Assembly (NCBI GenBank): GCA_016801885.1
Contig: CM028898.1
Coordinates: forward strand, 1,922,001-1,986,000
Length of the DNA: 64,000 nucleotides
Direction of reading: 5' to 3'
DNA from: Toxotes chatareus
Lineage: Eukaryota > Chordata > Actinopteri > Toxotidae
Below, one piece after another: positions 1 to 10,282 of the stretch. How positions within the stretch are numbered: position 1 is the first letter of the stretch; every line of letters begins with the position of its first letter. The position numbers and the translations under genes are program-made. A model generated the notes under the pieces. It ran no database searches. It had not been told where the DNA came from and was given only the letters and a program-made list of their open reading frames with translations.

Positions 1-1724
1 CAACACATTTACACCCATAGGCAAGTTCCATCTCTTCATGTCTTAGAACTGTGAGGAAACCAGATCACCCAAAGGAGACCCACTTAAACTTTTTTGCCAC
101 CTCTGTCATGCCTTTGGAGGACACACTCCCTTTTGCTAAGAAATCTGCTGAGATACCCTCATGTGTTTACCCCCCCACCCCCCCTCACCCATCCCCCAAA
201 CTTCCAGGCAGCACCTACCATCCAGTCCCCGTACCCCCTGATGTCTCTGCTTACAAAACACCTGAGTCAGAAGAAAAAAAATCCCCAGTCTACTTCCTCT
301 TCTAGAGTAGTCCTCCACATCCTCTTCCTCCTCCTCTCCTCCCGCTACCCCTCCAGCTCCACCTCACCCCACCTCGGGGGGACGTTGCATTTGTTATTCC
401 GCCCCTGAGAGCGAAGGCCTCTGCTGGCCGCCAGCTTGTATATCCCAGACCATTAACAACATGACAGGAGGAGTTAGCTTGACTGGCATGTTTATTGTTC
501 TGTTGACTGGGCAGTGCTAATGAGGCCTTCGCACTGTGCTGGGCCAGCAGGATTACCCCAGCATCACAGGACAAGCACAAACAAGACCCACTGTCGCTGG
601 CCATTTCCATTTCAGAGCACCCAAACACACACACAAACACACACTCAATACATGTGCCACACACATGAACACAAACATTAGACTTGTGCTGTCTTCAAGT
701 GCTCGCGCTAAGCTCCCGCCTCAGAGTTCAGGAGTTGGAAACGTGACTTCCTGATGCGTTTAGCTGTAACAAACACAAAGTGGTACAAAGTAAGTTTGTA
801 GTGGTTTTTAGATCAGAGGGTCAAGAAGAGCTGCTTTGCACTGTAGCTGGAAAATTAGGAAGAGGAAATTAGCATTTGCATATAATTGATGTTTTAATAA
901 TTAATTAACTTGAAAAGGCGCACAGCAGTGCTGGCAAGGCACGGGCTGCCCTACAGCAGGTCAACAATGAGTGGGAAAATGCACCATGCACCAGAGTCTC
1001 AGTAAATTATATTTATTATTTATATATATATATTAAATTAGTATTGTAGTTATGTTAAAAACCACTAACATCAAACATTATGATTTTTGGAAGTCCGCCG
1101 AAATATTCTGTTTTACAGGAAGAGAGAAGGGAAGAATTCTGACGTGTAGTAAATCCTAAGAACAACGGTTTTCTTTCTTTCTTTCTTTTTTATTTCATGT
1201 GTTGGAGCTAGCAGAACAATTAACACAGGGACACAGGGCAGGAACATGGAAACGTGTTAATGTATCCATGTTTCAACAATGTCTTTCATATATAATTTCT
1301 TTTGCAGTGTTGATGGCTTATTAGTTATGCGACGTATCCAGATCGCACCTCACAACCACTTTGATGAACTGTCTCTTTCACCCTGCGTTGATGCGTATCT
1401 CAGCTTTTTCATCAGTTAATGAGGTTTATTCCCGGCTTTCTTCCTCTGGACATCACACTGATTCAGTCCGATTGCTGATTACTGAATAAACCTATTGACT
1501 TTTCCAGTTCTTTTTACCACCTTGTTGCCATTTCTGTGTCATTATTACTATGTGGCCAGGACTCTGTTTCAAACTAGAGTACATGAACATGGACCAGTGA
1601 TTTAAACTGGTAGAAAATAGTATTTGAACTTGAACTGAACTTCTCAGATGGTTTCATTTAAGTAACTGTTCACAGGCCAAAGTCATTCAATTATTCAGTA
1701 TTACATAAAAACAGAAGATTAAAG

Positions 1725-1836
1725 AACTTTTTTTTAAATTTTTATTCTTTCTTCTCCCACTAATTATCTCATGACCCTTTATACTTATCTTGTGACCCTT
1801 TAGAAGAGCCCAGGCCTTTAAGTTGGGAACCACTGG
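1725..1836 (-). repeat. hAT-like transposon end (relic)
   Basis: Read on the minus strand this begins CCAGTGGTTCCCAACTT and continues through a CT-rich part with two near-repeats of AAGGGTCA(C/T)(A/G)AGATAA. The opening matches the terminal sequence typical of hAT elements (CAGNGGTTCYCAA), and the 'gggtcacaagat / gggtcatgagat' body is familiar from fish hAT-derived repeats. No transposase is present. The other end was not located. Confidence 0.5.
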
Positions 1837-3062
1837 ACCGAACTAGCTGACTGTATATAAAGTAATTCAACCCTAAACACTAGCCAAACCTCAACCAGCC
1901 ACAACAGTAAAAAAAAAAAAAAAAGCTGCTTAGACACTGATGCATCCACTACAAACAGTGTAATAACATCATGCTGATAACACTGATGTATTTCTGCTTC
2001 ATCGTGTTGAATCCAGTGCATCGCATTGAAATGAGGTACTTTAACATTGTTGTGCTAAGAGTTTCACCAGAGTAATGGCTCTGAGTGATTCTCCTGTGCT
2101 GGACATGATGCACCAGACAGGAAGTCATTTCAGTCACAGCCTGTTCCTGCCGCTCCTCCAGCTGGAGCTGTCCAAGGTGCTAATCTCTCCACACTCTGCA
2201 CTAGTCTCTATGAGAGAGTGAAACAGCTGCACTTTGCCCCGGTCTCTGACTGTTAAACAGTAATTACAGAGTCAATGCTTGTGCCTGTAGGATTGCCTAA
2301 TGAATATAATCAGTGTTGTAAACTCAGTGGATATAGCATCATTGTGAATTAAAGTAAACCAACATTAGTGAAAGTCAGTGCCTTCCTTCTGTTCTGTTGC
2401 CCTCCTTTGGTTTAGTAGTTCAGTCTGTCTTACTGAGCAGTATAGCTCATGTTTGTTGTTCTGTGTGATAGTTAAACAGTGATTTAACTTAGTCTGTAGT
2501 GTTTGCCTCTTATTCATGCCTGACTTGTGTTTATCTGGATGCCATTAAAACCTCTGAGTACGTCCCCTCACTGCTGTCCTGTTCACACAGCCCGCTATGT
2601 ATACTTTATATACTTTCTTTAACCCCAAACACCGCTGCACATAGACATTACAAATGCAGCAATACAAAGACGGTTGTTATACGTTAGCCCCCCCACCACC
2701 ACCACAGTTTTCTTCTTCACTTCAAATTTACAGTCTCTATGTTCCCTCTGCCACAATAAAACAATGACAACTTTTTTTTTTTTTTTTTTTTTAAATAAAT
2801 GTACTGCACCTGGTCCCTGTCCAGAGCTTTTATATAAAGCATCTCCTTCTGTTCACAGATGCACCAAAATGTCTGTTAAAGTGCCCCCCTAGTGAGTAAA
2901 CAAGATGGAACCTGCAGTGCCAGAGCAGTGTTTCAAATTGAGAGCTAGCAGAATATGACAGCTCCTTTAAAGCTGCTGTTAGACATTCATTATCATTAAG
3001 ATGTTGGTTTCCATACCTGCTTAAGTAAGCAGTTATCCCCAAGCTGTTAGGTCTCCTTCAGC

Positions 3063-3095
3063 ACTCTCTCTCTCTCTCTCTCTCTCCCTCTCTCA
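3063..3095. repeat. (CT)n microsatellite
   Basis: An almost pure CT dinucleotide run broken by a few CCC interruptions. It is followed by further CT-rich sequence to about 3110. Confidence 0.9.
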
Positions 3096-3255
3096 CATTC
3101 TCTCTTTCCCATTGCGGCTAAATTTGCAACCCAGCTTTGCATCAGCAGTTACAAAAGGAAGGCACTTTTTATACTTCTCTTGATGCTCATCCAAGAAATT
3201 GATGTACAGGATGCATCTGGGTCTTAGGAGAGGGAGAGCAGGAGAGAGAGAAAAG

Positions 3256-3280
3256 GCTGTGTGTTTGTGTGTGTGTGTGT
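3256..3280. repeat. (GT)n microsatellite, imperfect
   Basis: GT repeat interrupted once by GTTTGT, preceded by a purine-rich GAGA stretch at about 3229-3254. Confidence 0.8.
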
Positions 3281-3559
3281 TTTAGCATATGTAGATGTGT
3301 GTGAGTGTGCACTTTGCATTTCTCCAATTCCCTCCTGTTTCCCAAAGACTATTACTCTAACTTTTCATCCATATCCAGTTGACAGAATAAAGACATTTCA
3401 TTAAGGCCTATCTCTGTGCCTGGGCCTGGTTAATGAAATGAATACCTCTGCAGCCTCCAACGCTGGTCTTTGTGCATGTGCATGTGCATGCATATGTGTT
3501 CTTAGATCTCACTTAGCATAGGAGGCTGACTTTAATGTTTGTAGTATAGTTTGTTGTTT

Positions 3560-3930
3560 AGATACTTTTTTTTCTGAGCTTGGGTGCAGCTTTACGCCCT
3601 CTGGGTGTGTCTGCAGACAGTATGCCCATATAATGCATTTTGATGCCGGCATCCTCCGAGCTGCTCTCTGTAATGAGAAAGTATGTCTTTCCAGGCTTTG
3701 GATTTATGACTACATGACTGTGGAAGTAATTAATGCAGGGCATAGTTGTCCAGTGAGCGTCTCCTCCGACCTCAGATCCCACTTTCACCGCAACCCTGAA
3801 CTCTAATAAGCCCACAGGGACGACCCAGCGTGCACCTCGGAGTCAGCTGCATAATTAGTCTGCAAACATGGCCTCGCACACCCACGCCGAGGACGGAGTT
3901 TATGACGAGACAAGATTTTTCTCGTGGAGA
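3560..3930. promoter_or_regulatory. Candidate conserved non-coding block
   Basis: About 370 bases of balanced composition with almost no simple repeats, set between repeat-rich flanks. It contains ATTAATGC near 3729, a run with CATAATTAG near 3850, and long open frames on both strands (3558-3815 minus, 3868-4074 plus) that match no protein I know. Such complexity in an intron of a developmental neuronal gene suggests constraint, but only cross-species alignment could show it. Confidence 0.25.
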
Positions 3931-4339
3931 GCATTCATTCTCTCAGATGAAGTACAGACATGTGACTCTGATGGAAAACAGCGATATCCATTCCTCTTCA
4001 AGGATTTGGATTCTCACTATTTCTTAAAAGCTGTGGAGTCACTGATGATGAACCTCGACGTTTTGACTAAATAAAACGTAATGGCAAAGTTAAAACCCGT
4101 CTCCTGACAGGGAGCATGAGAGCAGGAGTATTAAATCTTTGCCTCCACATTGTCGTGTTTCTTAAAATCTTCACATTTTCAACACTTCATGCTGCTACTT
4201 CAGGTCGAGTTATGTGAATTGTCTACTGGGCTTTATATGGTTTTGCATGTTTTCACACTCACATAGATTTTGGAGCCACTTATGCTGCTATATTTAGCCA
4301 TCTGTTGGTTTCCAGTCATTTTCATGGTTATCACTCTGA

Positions 4340-4510
4340 GACAATACTTACTACATGTAGAATGCAGTTAAGTAACAGTACCAGGGTACTTTCTTTCTTT
4401 CTTTATTTTCTTTTGATACTTTATGTAGACTCAAGTGTCAAGTGTCTGCATTTTTACTCCAGTAAAATTCAGAATGCAGGGCTTTTACTTGTAAAGATGT
4501 ATTTTTAAAA
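4340..4510 (+). repeat. Fragment of a dispersed fish repeat ('actccagtaaa...gcagggcttttacttgta' type)
   Basis: The stretch with TACTCCAGTAAAATTCAGAATGC then CTTTTACTTGTAAAGATGTA resembles the common fish repeat built on 'tactttactcaagta...aaatgcagtacttttacttgtaaagga(a)gtattttta'. A related, inverted-looking piece sits near 42385-42480. There is no coding potential. Class is not certain; these are usually non-autonomous DNA transposon derivatives. Confidence 0.45.
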
Positions 4511-4944
4511 TCATGGTTCTGCTAGTTAATTGAATGGTTTGAACTTTTAGTAAATCATAGAATTATACCTTGTATATCTGCCGACTGTGCTGTGGAGGTT
4601 TTGGTTTTATGGTGCGTTTTCCTTCCTGTTCCTGTTCCGATATTTAATTCAATAATCTAAGTGACTTTTTTTTTTCTTTTAGCTGCAGAGCAAAGCAACA
4701 AAGGCTATCAGTTGAAAGTGAACCAGGAATTAACCCTTGAAACCCCGGGTGATCGGGGAGCCTCTGCCGAGGATCACTTCAGCAGGATCATATTATCTGT
4801 GTGAATACACAGGGGCACACTTCAAATCAATCTGCTCTTAAACTATGCAACGTCAATGTAACATTGACAAAATTAAAGCAGACTTGATGTTGACTTAGAT
4901 GAATTACACAAATCAAATGTAAGTTTCAACAGTCTGCCAATGAT

Positions 4945-4974
4945 TTTCCATTCATTTTTGAAAATGAATGGAAA
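4945..4974. repeat. Perfect 14-bp inverted repeat with 2-nt spacer
   Basis: TTTCCATTCATTTT, then TG, then its exact reverse complement AAAATGAATGGAAA. It could extrude as a hairpin or mark the end of a small palindromic element. No gene function is evident. Confidence 0.9.
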
Positions 4975-6234
4975 CCAGCGAACGCCTGTGTAAGTGGGAA
5001 AAGTAAATCCATAAAAGAAAAGTGGTCTCAGCTCCCTTGTTCACAGACAGATGTAAGTGATTCATCATGTCTACATTAAGCTGTTGGACAGCCATGATCT
5101 GGACCAGCAATGTTAGTCTGGCATTTGACATGAAAAACAACAAGTTAAAGTTTCAAGACTTAAAAAGACATAAAAAAAAAAAAAACAACATGATTATATG
5201 TTAATATAAAATATATAAAATTCAAATGTATGGTATGTGTGGTTTGGAGATGAGGAGCAAAACCATGCAGAGACTCTATAATGGACTTCAACTGCATCCT
5301 GCTGAGTGTACACTGTATTGTTTGAGAGAGATATAACAAAAGGAAGCTGGAAAGATTGTAAATATTGTTTTAAAAAGGCTACTCAACTGCTGTAAAAGCT
5401 GTGCGCTGACTTTTTTTTTTACTAAATATACTCAAACCTCATTCCACTGTGTGAAACCCTAATTGCCGAGGTTCTTTGATTTAAAAAAAAAAAAGTGGGA
5501 TGAAGACCAGCCATGAAACAAAAGCCTCCCACCCTCAGTTGCCCTTTTCATTTCTACATTGCACATCTACTCTGTCCGACATCTGCGAAAGGCCACACCA
5601 TATATCCCTGTCCACTTTTACAGCTCGCCAATAAGAAATGAAAGTGGCTCTGACGCTTGCGAGCAGGCTAAGTGAAATATAGGCGTATCAGTGCTATATA
5701 GGAGGGTGTGTGTGTAGGTTATTGACGGAGCTGCTTGTGCCTCTGTCAGCAGTGAGTGATGGCCCATGCAGCTGTAGTTGCATTCAGGAATCTATCAACA
5801 GCTAATAATTATGTGTACATTTACGACAAGGGGCCCGGGATTAATGGATCGATTCGCTCACACTCCAATTCCCATTCTGCACATGGATTTCCTGTCATTT
5901 TCAGGAAGGATTTTGCATCAGAAGAGGTCTCGCTCTCTCTCTCTCCCTCTCTTTCTCCTGAACCTCCTTCTCTGATCAAAGGGGTTATTTCTTAATTTAA
6001 TGCAACCTTTAACAAATGGTGACCCAATGAATTTTTAATACATTTATTTATTTTTTAATTCTATCTTGATGTTTTTCCTCCTATGGACACACAGTGATAG
6101 AGTGCTATTGAAAGCAAGAGTCCTTGAGCGGCTTGAATATGATGCATAGAATCTCAATAGTGGTGAGTGCTCATGGTCTGTGCTGCTAACTCATATAGTT
6201 TATTTAAAAGAATAAGATGTAACATATGAGTAGA

Positions 6235-6310
6235 ATATTTAAATTTATTTATATCCCCTTGGGGGAAATTCACATGTTGTTGCATTACGTTACAGCAGCA
6301 TAATACAGTA
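6235..6310. repeat. Short retroposon-tail-like fragment
   Basis: TTTATTTATATCCCCTTGGG followed by GGAAATTCACATG resembles the 'ttaatccc(c)gagggaaattc' motif often found at 3' ends of fish non-LTR retrotransposons in inverted orientation. Only a short piece is recognisable. Confidence 0.35.
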
Positions 6311-9030
6311 TAAAATGGACAAAGCTGTGGATGCTATGTCGATATTACATTACATTTGAATATCTATGTATCTACATATACATATTCATACATATACACC
6401 CTCACTGGCGACTGGTGTAAATGTCCCCTCACTACTCGAGTAGACCCAAAAATTCCCCCAGAGCCTGTAGAGTTTTGGCCTGGTCACAACAGCAGCCTCT
6501 GCTGCAGCTGCCACTGATACATTATGCTGGACTTGCCCGAATCACAAGAGACTCCTTCTGCATCTCAGTCAAACATTGCAGTTCACTGGGCAGGGGCTTT
6601 GTGAGTAGAGAGGCCACACATTGCCAAAGTTTGTCAAGCTCCTGGACAAATTACAGAAACGGAGCAAAGCTTGTTGAAGTCGCCAGCAACCACACATCTA
6701 GTCCCACGCTGCTCCTTCTGCCGCCGCCACGCTCCGCTGCCATAAATAAAGGCAGCAACTTGCTACCCCCTGGTGAGTGAGGACTCTGTGAAAGTCAGCG
6801 TAATGTCCAACATTGCATTTGAGGTCAAATTTAGAAGCCTATGTCATAAAGCTACAGTATTTACTGTTTTACTCTGGTGTGGATCAGGGCAATGTATTTT
6901 TTTATTTTATTTTTTTATTTGAACTTGTGATAAAGTCAAAGTATTGACAGCTCAGAACACTCACCTTCTGCAGGATTACCAAGCGAAGCTTTTTTACTGC
7001 AGTGTGACTCAGTGTTGTGTGACTAAGGTCTTACAGTATGCCATAACTTATGTCTGTGGCACAGTCACTGCGCCACACCTATAGTAGATCTTTTGGTCAG
7101 TGAAGGATTAAGTCTGGATGGTTATTACAAAGAAATTTGGAGCATAACTGTGGTTGCTGTGACCATAAAATGACATTAGTTTAATGTTAACACTGTTTCA
7201 AGGTACTTGGCTTAACTCTGCTTGATTAGAGTTTGGATAAATAATAGATGAGCTTAAGAGAAAGTCCTTGTAGACGGTGTAAGGCCTCTGCTTTTACTAT
7301 TGCTTACTTGTTGTACCAGGGTGTGTTGGGTACATGCACAGCTCATGTTAATCCACATTTCAAACAGCACATTTAAAACTTAACACACTCAAGAGACTTT
7401 TAGCAAGAACTATGTTTTATTATCTGTTCTGTATCCCCATCCAAAGCCATCATTCCTATTGGTAATAAAAATGTTAATAACAATGTCCAGGGCAAAGTTT
7501 CAGGTCCACCCCCTCTTTTGAATTATGCCTAGTATGTCTGTGTTAGTAAGTGATATAGCCTTGTGCTTGACTGATGCATATACCCAAATAAAATTACAGT
7601 TAGCTAAATTAAGACAAAGTTTTCGGGTCCCTGGGGTCCGGGGTGAGTACAGTTTTAACATAACTGATGTAAGGTGCTGTCTTTAATTCAGCTAGCAAAA
7701 CAGCGAGCGGGCCGGAGAACCAAAAGAATGAGCTGAAAGAGGCTAAAATACTCCATAACACTGAGGAGAACTGCAGAGTCAGGATATCATTTTCTGTTGG
7801 TTTGTCACTACAAGTGACAACTTCCACATTATTCACAGATATTTTACCCTTTGTTAATATAAAAATATGGATAAAAACATAACTCTTCGCTCAGTCACAT
7901 TGTGTTTGTTGAATTACTTTAGCTGAATGACTGGAAACGCAGTGAAATCTGCACACGCCGCCATCTAACACCGCAACAACGCTGCCACCTGTTCATCTGA
8001 ACTCTGGTGTGGGGCTTTCTCTGTCCAACATCTCTGAGCACCACAAACAAACCTCTGTGGCTCCAAGTCATGTAGAACTTGTTGACGCGCTGAGTGTTCG
8101 GCTTTGAATTCACGCTGTGTCGTGTCTGCTTCCTTCTGATTCATCATGAATTTGCATATTTTCAAATTATCTCTGCTTTTGTTGGAAATCTCAGTGGAAT
8201 TTGCATAGCACAATTCCAGTGAGTCATCTCTGCGTTATGCTGTGTTCCTAAATGGAAAATGCTGCTTTGGGCTTCTGCAGATATTGTGGCAAAAAGCTGC
8301 CTCTTGCTAGAGTTGACAGTGATAAGCCTTTGCTTCCTATCCTGAGAAGGAATTGAATTCTTGGTCCCGGTGGCCAAGTCTTACATAAGAAAATGACTGG
8401 CTGAGATGCCTATCACTCCCACAATGCTGACAATCTCTCTCTATGCCGTCCTGTCCTCTCAGTCTTATAGTACATGTGTTAGCTGATTATAGGCTGATTC
8501 CACTTCTCTCAGCTCCGTGATATCTCCTCCATTCAGAGGGAGGTTTTGACCAAATTGCTAAAAGTCGCTGCAGATTAGTTTCGCCCACTAAGCTTCGTGA
8601 TTCTCATCTTGGCATTGCTTGCTGCAGTATGAGACTAGCAATCCGTGCAACTGTATCTTCAATATGGATGATATGGGTGCATGGGAGCCTAAAATGTCCA
8701 AAATTAAATGACTTGTATAGTGACAGAGCTTCCAAAAATAGGTGGGGGAGGGAATGTGAGCAAGTATCCAAGGTGACCCTGCTTCTTACCACAGGATTGG
8801 TAAAGAGAGACATTCACTTTTGAATTATTTGACTCTTTATATTTAATGGGGTCAGATGTAGTGCAACACAAACATAGAGGAAACAGGATGTAGCTTAATG
8901 TAGTTAAAGCTAATGTTTAGGTAGAGAAAAGAGTGTTAGCTTGGTGCTAATTTTTCCTCCTGATAAAAAAGATATAATGTTATTTTGATTCAATATTTTT
9001 ATGGTTTTAAGGTGATTGTATGAATTCCTT

Positions 9031-9220
9031 AAAGGGGCACTTCACCAATTTTCTACATCAAATCAACTTACTCAGCGTGGGTACTGAAAACAGTCGTATA
9101 ATTTCTTCTTTCACTCTATATCAGCTAATGATGGGGCTCTCATCTGGATTATTACACTCTGAATTTGGTGTTGCATTTCACAAAAGTACAGTCAGATTGC
9201 ATCATGGGAAATGTAGGGAC
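9031..9220 (+). repeat. Dispersed short repeat, copy 1 (AAAGGGRCAYTYCACC family)
   Basis: It begins AAAGGGGCACTTCACCAATT and ends near TGCATCATGGGAAATGTAGG. The same two anchors occur at 48911-49070 and the first at 18133-18152. Spacing between anchors is about 165 bases at 9031 and about 140 at 48911. It is non-coding and probably a MITE-type element of the fish genome. Confidence 0.65.
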
Positions 9221-9810
9221 CATAGTAGGAGAATCCCTTTTTTTTTTGCTCTTATTTTCACTGTTCCATGTCAGTCTTAATCTGAACCAGTTGTCACGCA
9301 CCAGCTTGATTTGATGTACATTAACATCCAGGAAGGGTGTAAAAGAGACAGTGGCGGAGGTCACATTTATACTCATTTTAATGGTGCTCAAATCTCTAAC
9401 CTAGATGTACTCTGTGTATCTAAGGGGCAGTGTTCTGTGGTCTGCACTTCCTCCCTATGACTGAGGTCATTTGTGTAATCACCAGCTCTGGGTCCTTCTG
9501 TGGCTGGGAAAGTTTTATTTAGACGTAAGTTTTCAGGTGTAAGTTTTATAATGCCTTTGCTTCTATCATACAAAGGCCGTTTTTGTTTTGTGTACAAAGG
9601 GAGTCCACACTAAATAGAGTGAACTTCTCTCATTGGACCACATGGGAGTTGGGGAGGGAGTTGTATCAACTACAAGTATCTCATTTTGTTCAACAATCAG
9701 TCTTTTGTGCACTTTTCTTTTTGTTACTTACCTCAGTGCTGAGGAATGCTGTGATTGTGTGTGTTGTGTATATATAATACATACATTCTTCTTCTGCATG
9801 TGTCGCTTTA

Positions 9811-9831
9811 TGTTCTATGTTCTATGTTCTA
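9811..9831. repeat. Three tandem copies of a 7-mer (TGTTCTA)
   Basis: TGTTCTA occurs three times head to tail. It is a short minisatellite with no other feature. Confidence 0.85.
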
Positions 9832-10079
9832 CATACCTACACCATTAGTAGGGTCATATGGAGATATTCTAACAACCTTGTTTAAGTTACAGAACAATAA
9901 AAATGCCATCGACAGCCCACATCAGCTGAACCATGCTAATAACATTTGTCCCACTGTTAGTTGGGGAACTCTGAATTAAAACAAACAAACAAACAGCTGA
10001 AGCACAAAGTCTGCCTGAGTTTGTGACCTCTGGGTGGAATGCCCTCCTATCTCTTCGGTGCACATGTTGGCTCTTTCTT

Positions 10080-10133
10080 TTTTTTTTTTTTTTTTGGTTT
10101 TTTGAACAGCCCGCTCTGTCTTTTGTGTTGCAG
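10080..10133 (+). other. Splice acceptor region of the CA10 exon
   Basis: A T-run of about 20 bases is followed by GGTTTTTTGAACAG, then CCGCTCTGTCTTTTGTGTTG and CAG at the exon edge. The AG at 10108-10109 lies 24 bases before the used AG. The intervening CCGCTCTGTCTTTTGTGTTG is pyrimidine-rich and suits the CAG at 10131-10133. Using the later AG keeps the conserved PSFWG frame, so it decides the exon start. Confidence 0.8.
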
Positions 10134-10276
10134 TGCCGTCATTCTGGGGGCTGGTAAACTCGGCCTGGAACCTGTGCTCGGTGGGCAAGAGGCAGTCGCC
10201 AGTTAACATCGAGACCAGCCACATGATCTTTGACCCCTTCCTCACGCCCATAAAGCTGAACACAGGTGGACGCAAG
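10134..10276 (+). CDS. ca10: Internal coding exon of carbonic anhydrase-related protein 10 (CA10/CARP-X)
   Basis: CA10 is a secreted, catalytically dead member of the alpha-carbonic anhydrase family, expressed mainly in brain; CA10 and CA11 are known as neurexin ligands. The exon follows a long pyrimidine tract ending TTGCAG and stops at AAG before GTAAAA. It is 143 nt: two bases finish a split Val codon (phase 1 acceptor), then 47 codons end in phase 0. The translation starts PSFWGLVNSAWNLC, has the family block VGKRQSPVNIE, continues SHMIFDPFLTP and ends NTGGRK. From memory of the family this is the N-terminal part of the CA fold, ahead of the segment that would hold the zinc ligands. It fits CA10 better than CA11, which has AFWGLVNAAW and SPVDVE here. 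IKLNTGG replaces mammalian LRINTGG, a conservative change. Fish may carry two copies (ca10a, ca10b), and this exon does not tell them apart. The open frame continuing past the donor to 10534 is intron read-through. Confidence 0.95.
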
Positions 10277-10282
10277 GTAAAA

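Larger units (their letters stand above)
1..10133 (+). other. 3' part of the intron upstream of the CA10 exon
   Basis: This stretch holds no exon I can support. The expected preceding CA10 exon (encoding a segment like IHEGWWAYKEVVQ) was looked for and not seen, so it should lie upstream of this window. The content is AT-leaning intron with poly-T/poly-A runs, CT and GT microsatellites near 3063-3095 and 3256-3280, a hAT-like end near 1725-1836, one perfect hairpin at 4945-4974, retroposon-like fragments, and a short repeat copy at 9031-9220. Open frames here, including one of 119 codons at 6421-6780, show no domain I recognise. Confidence 0.75.
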
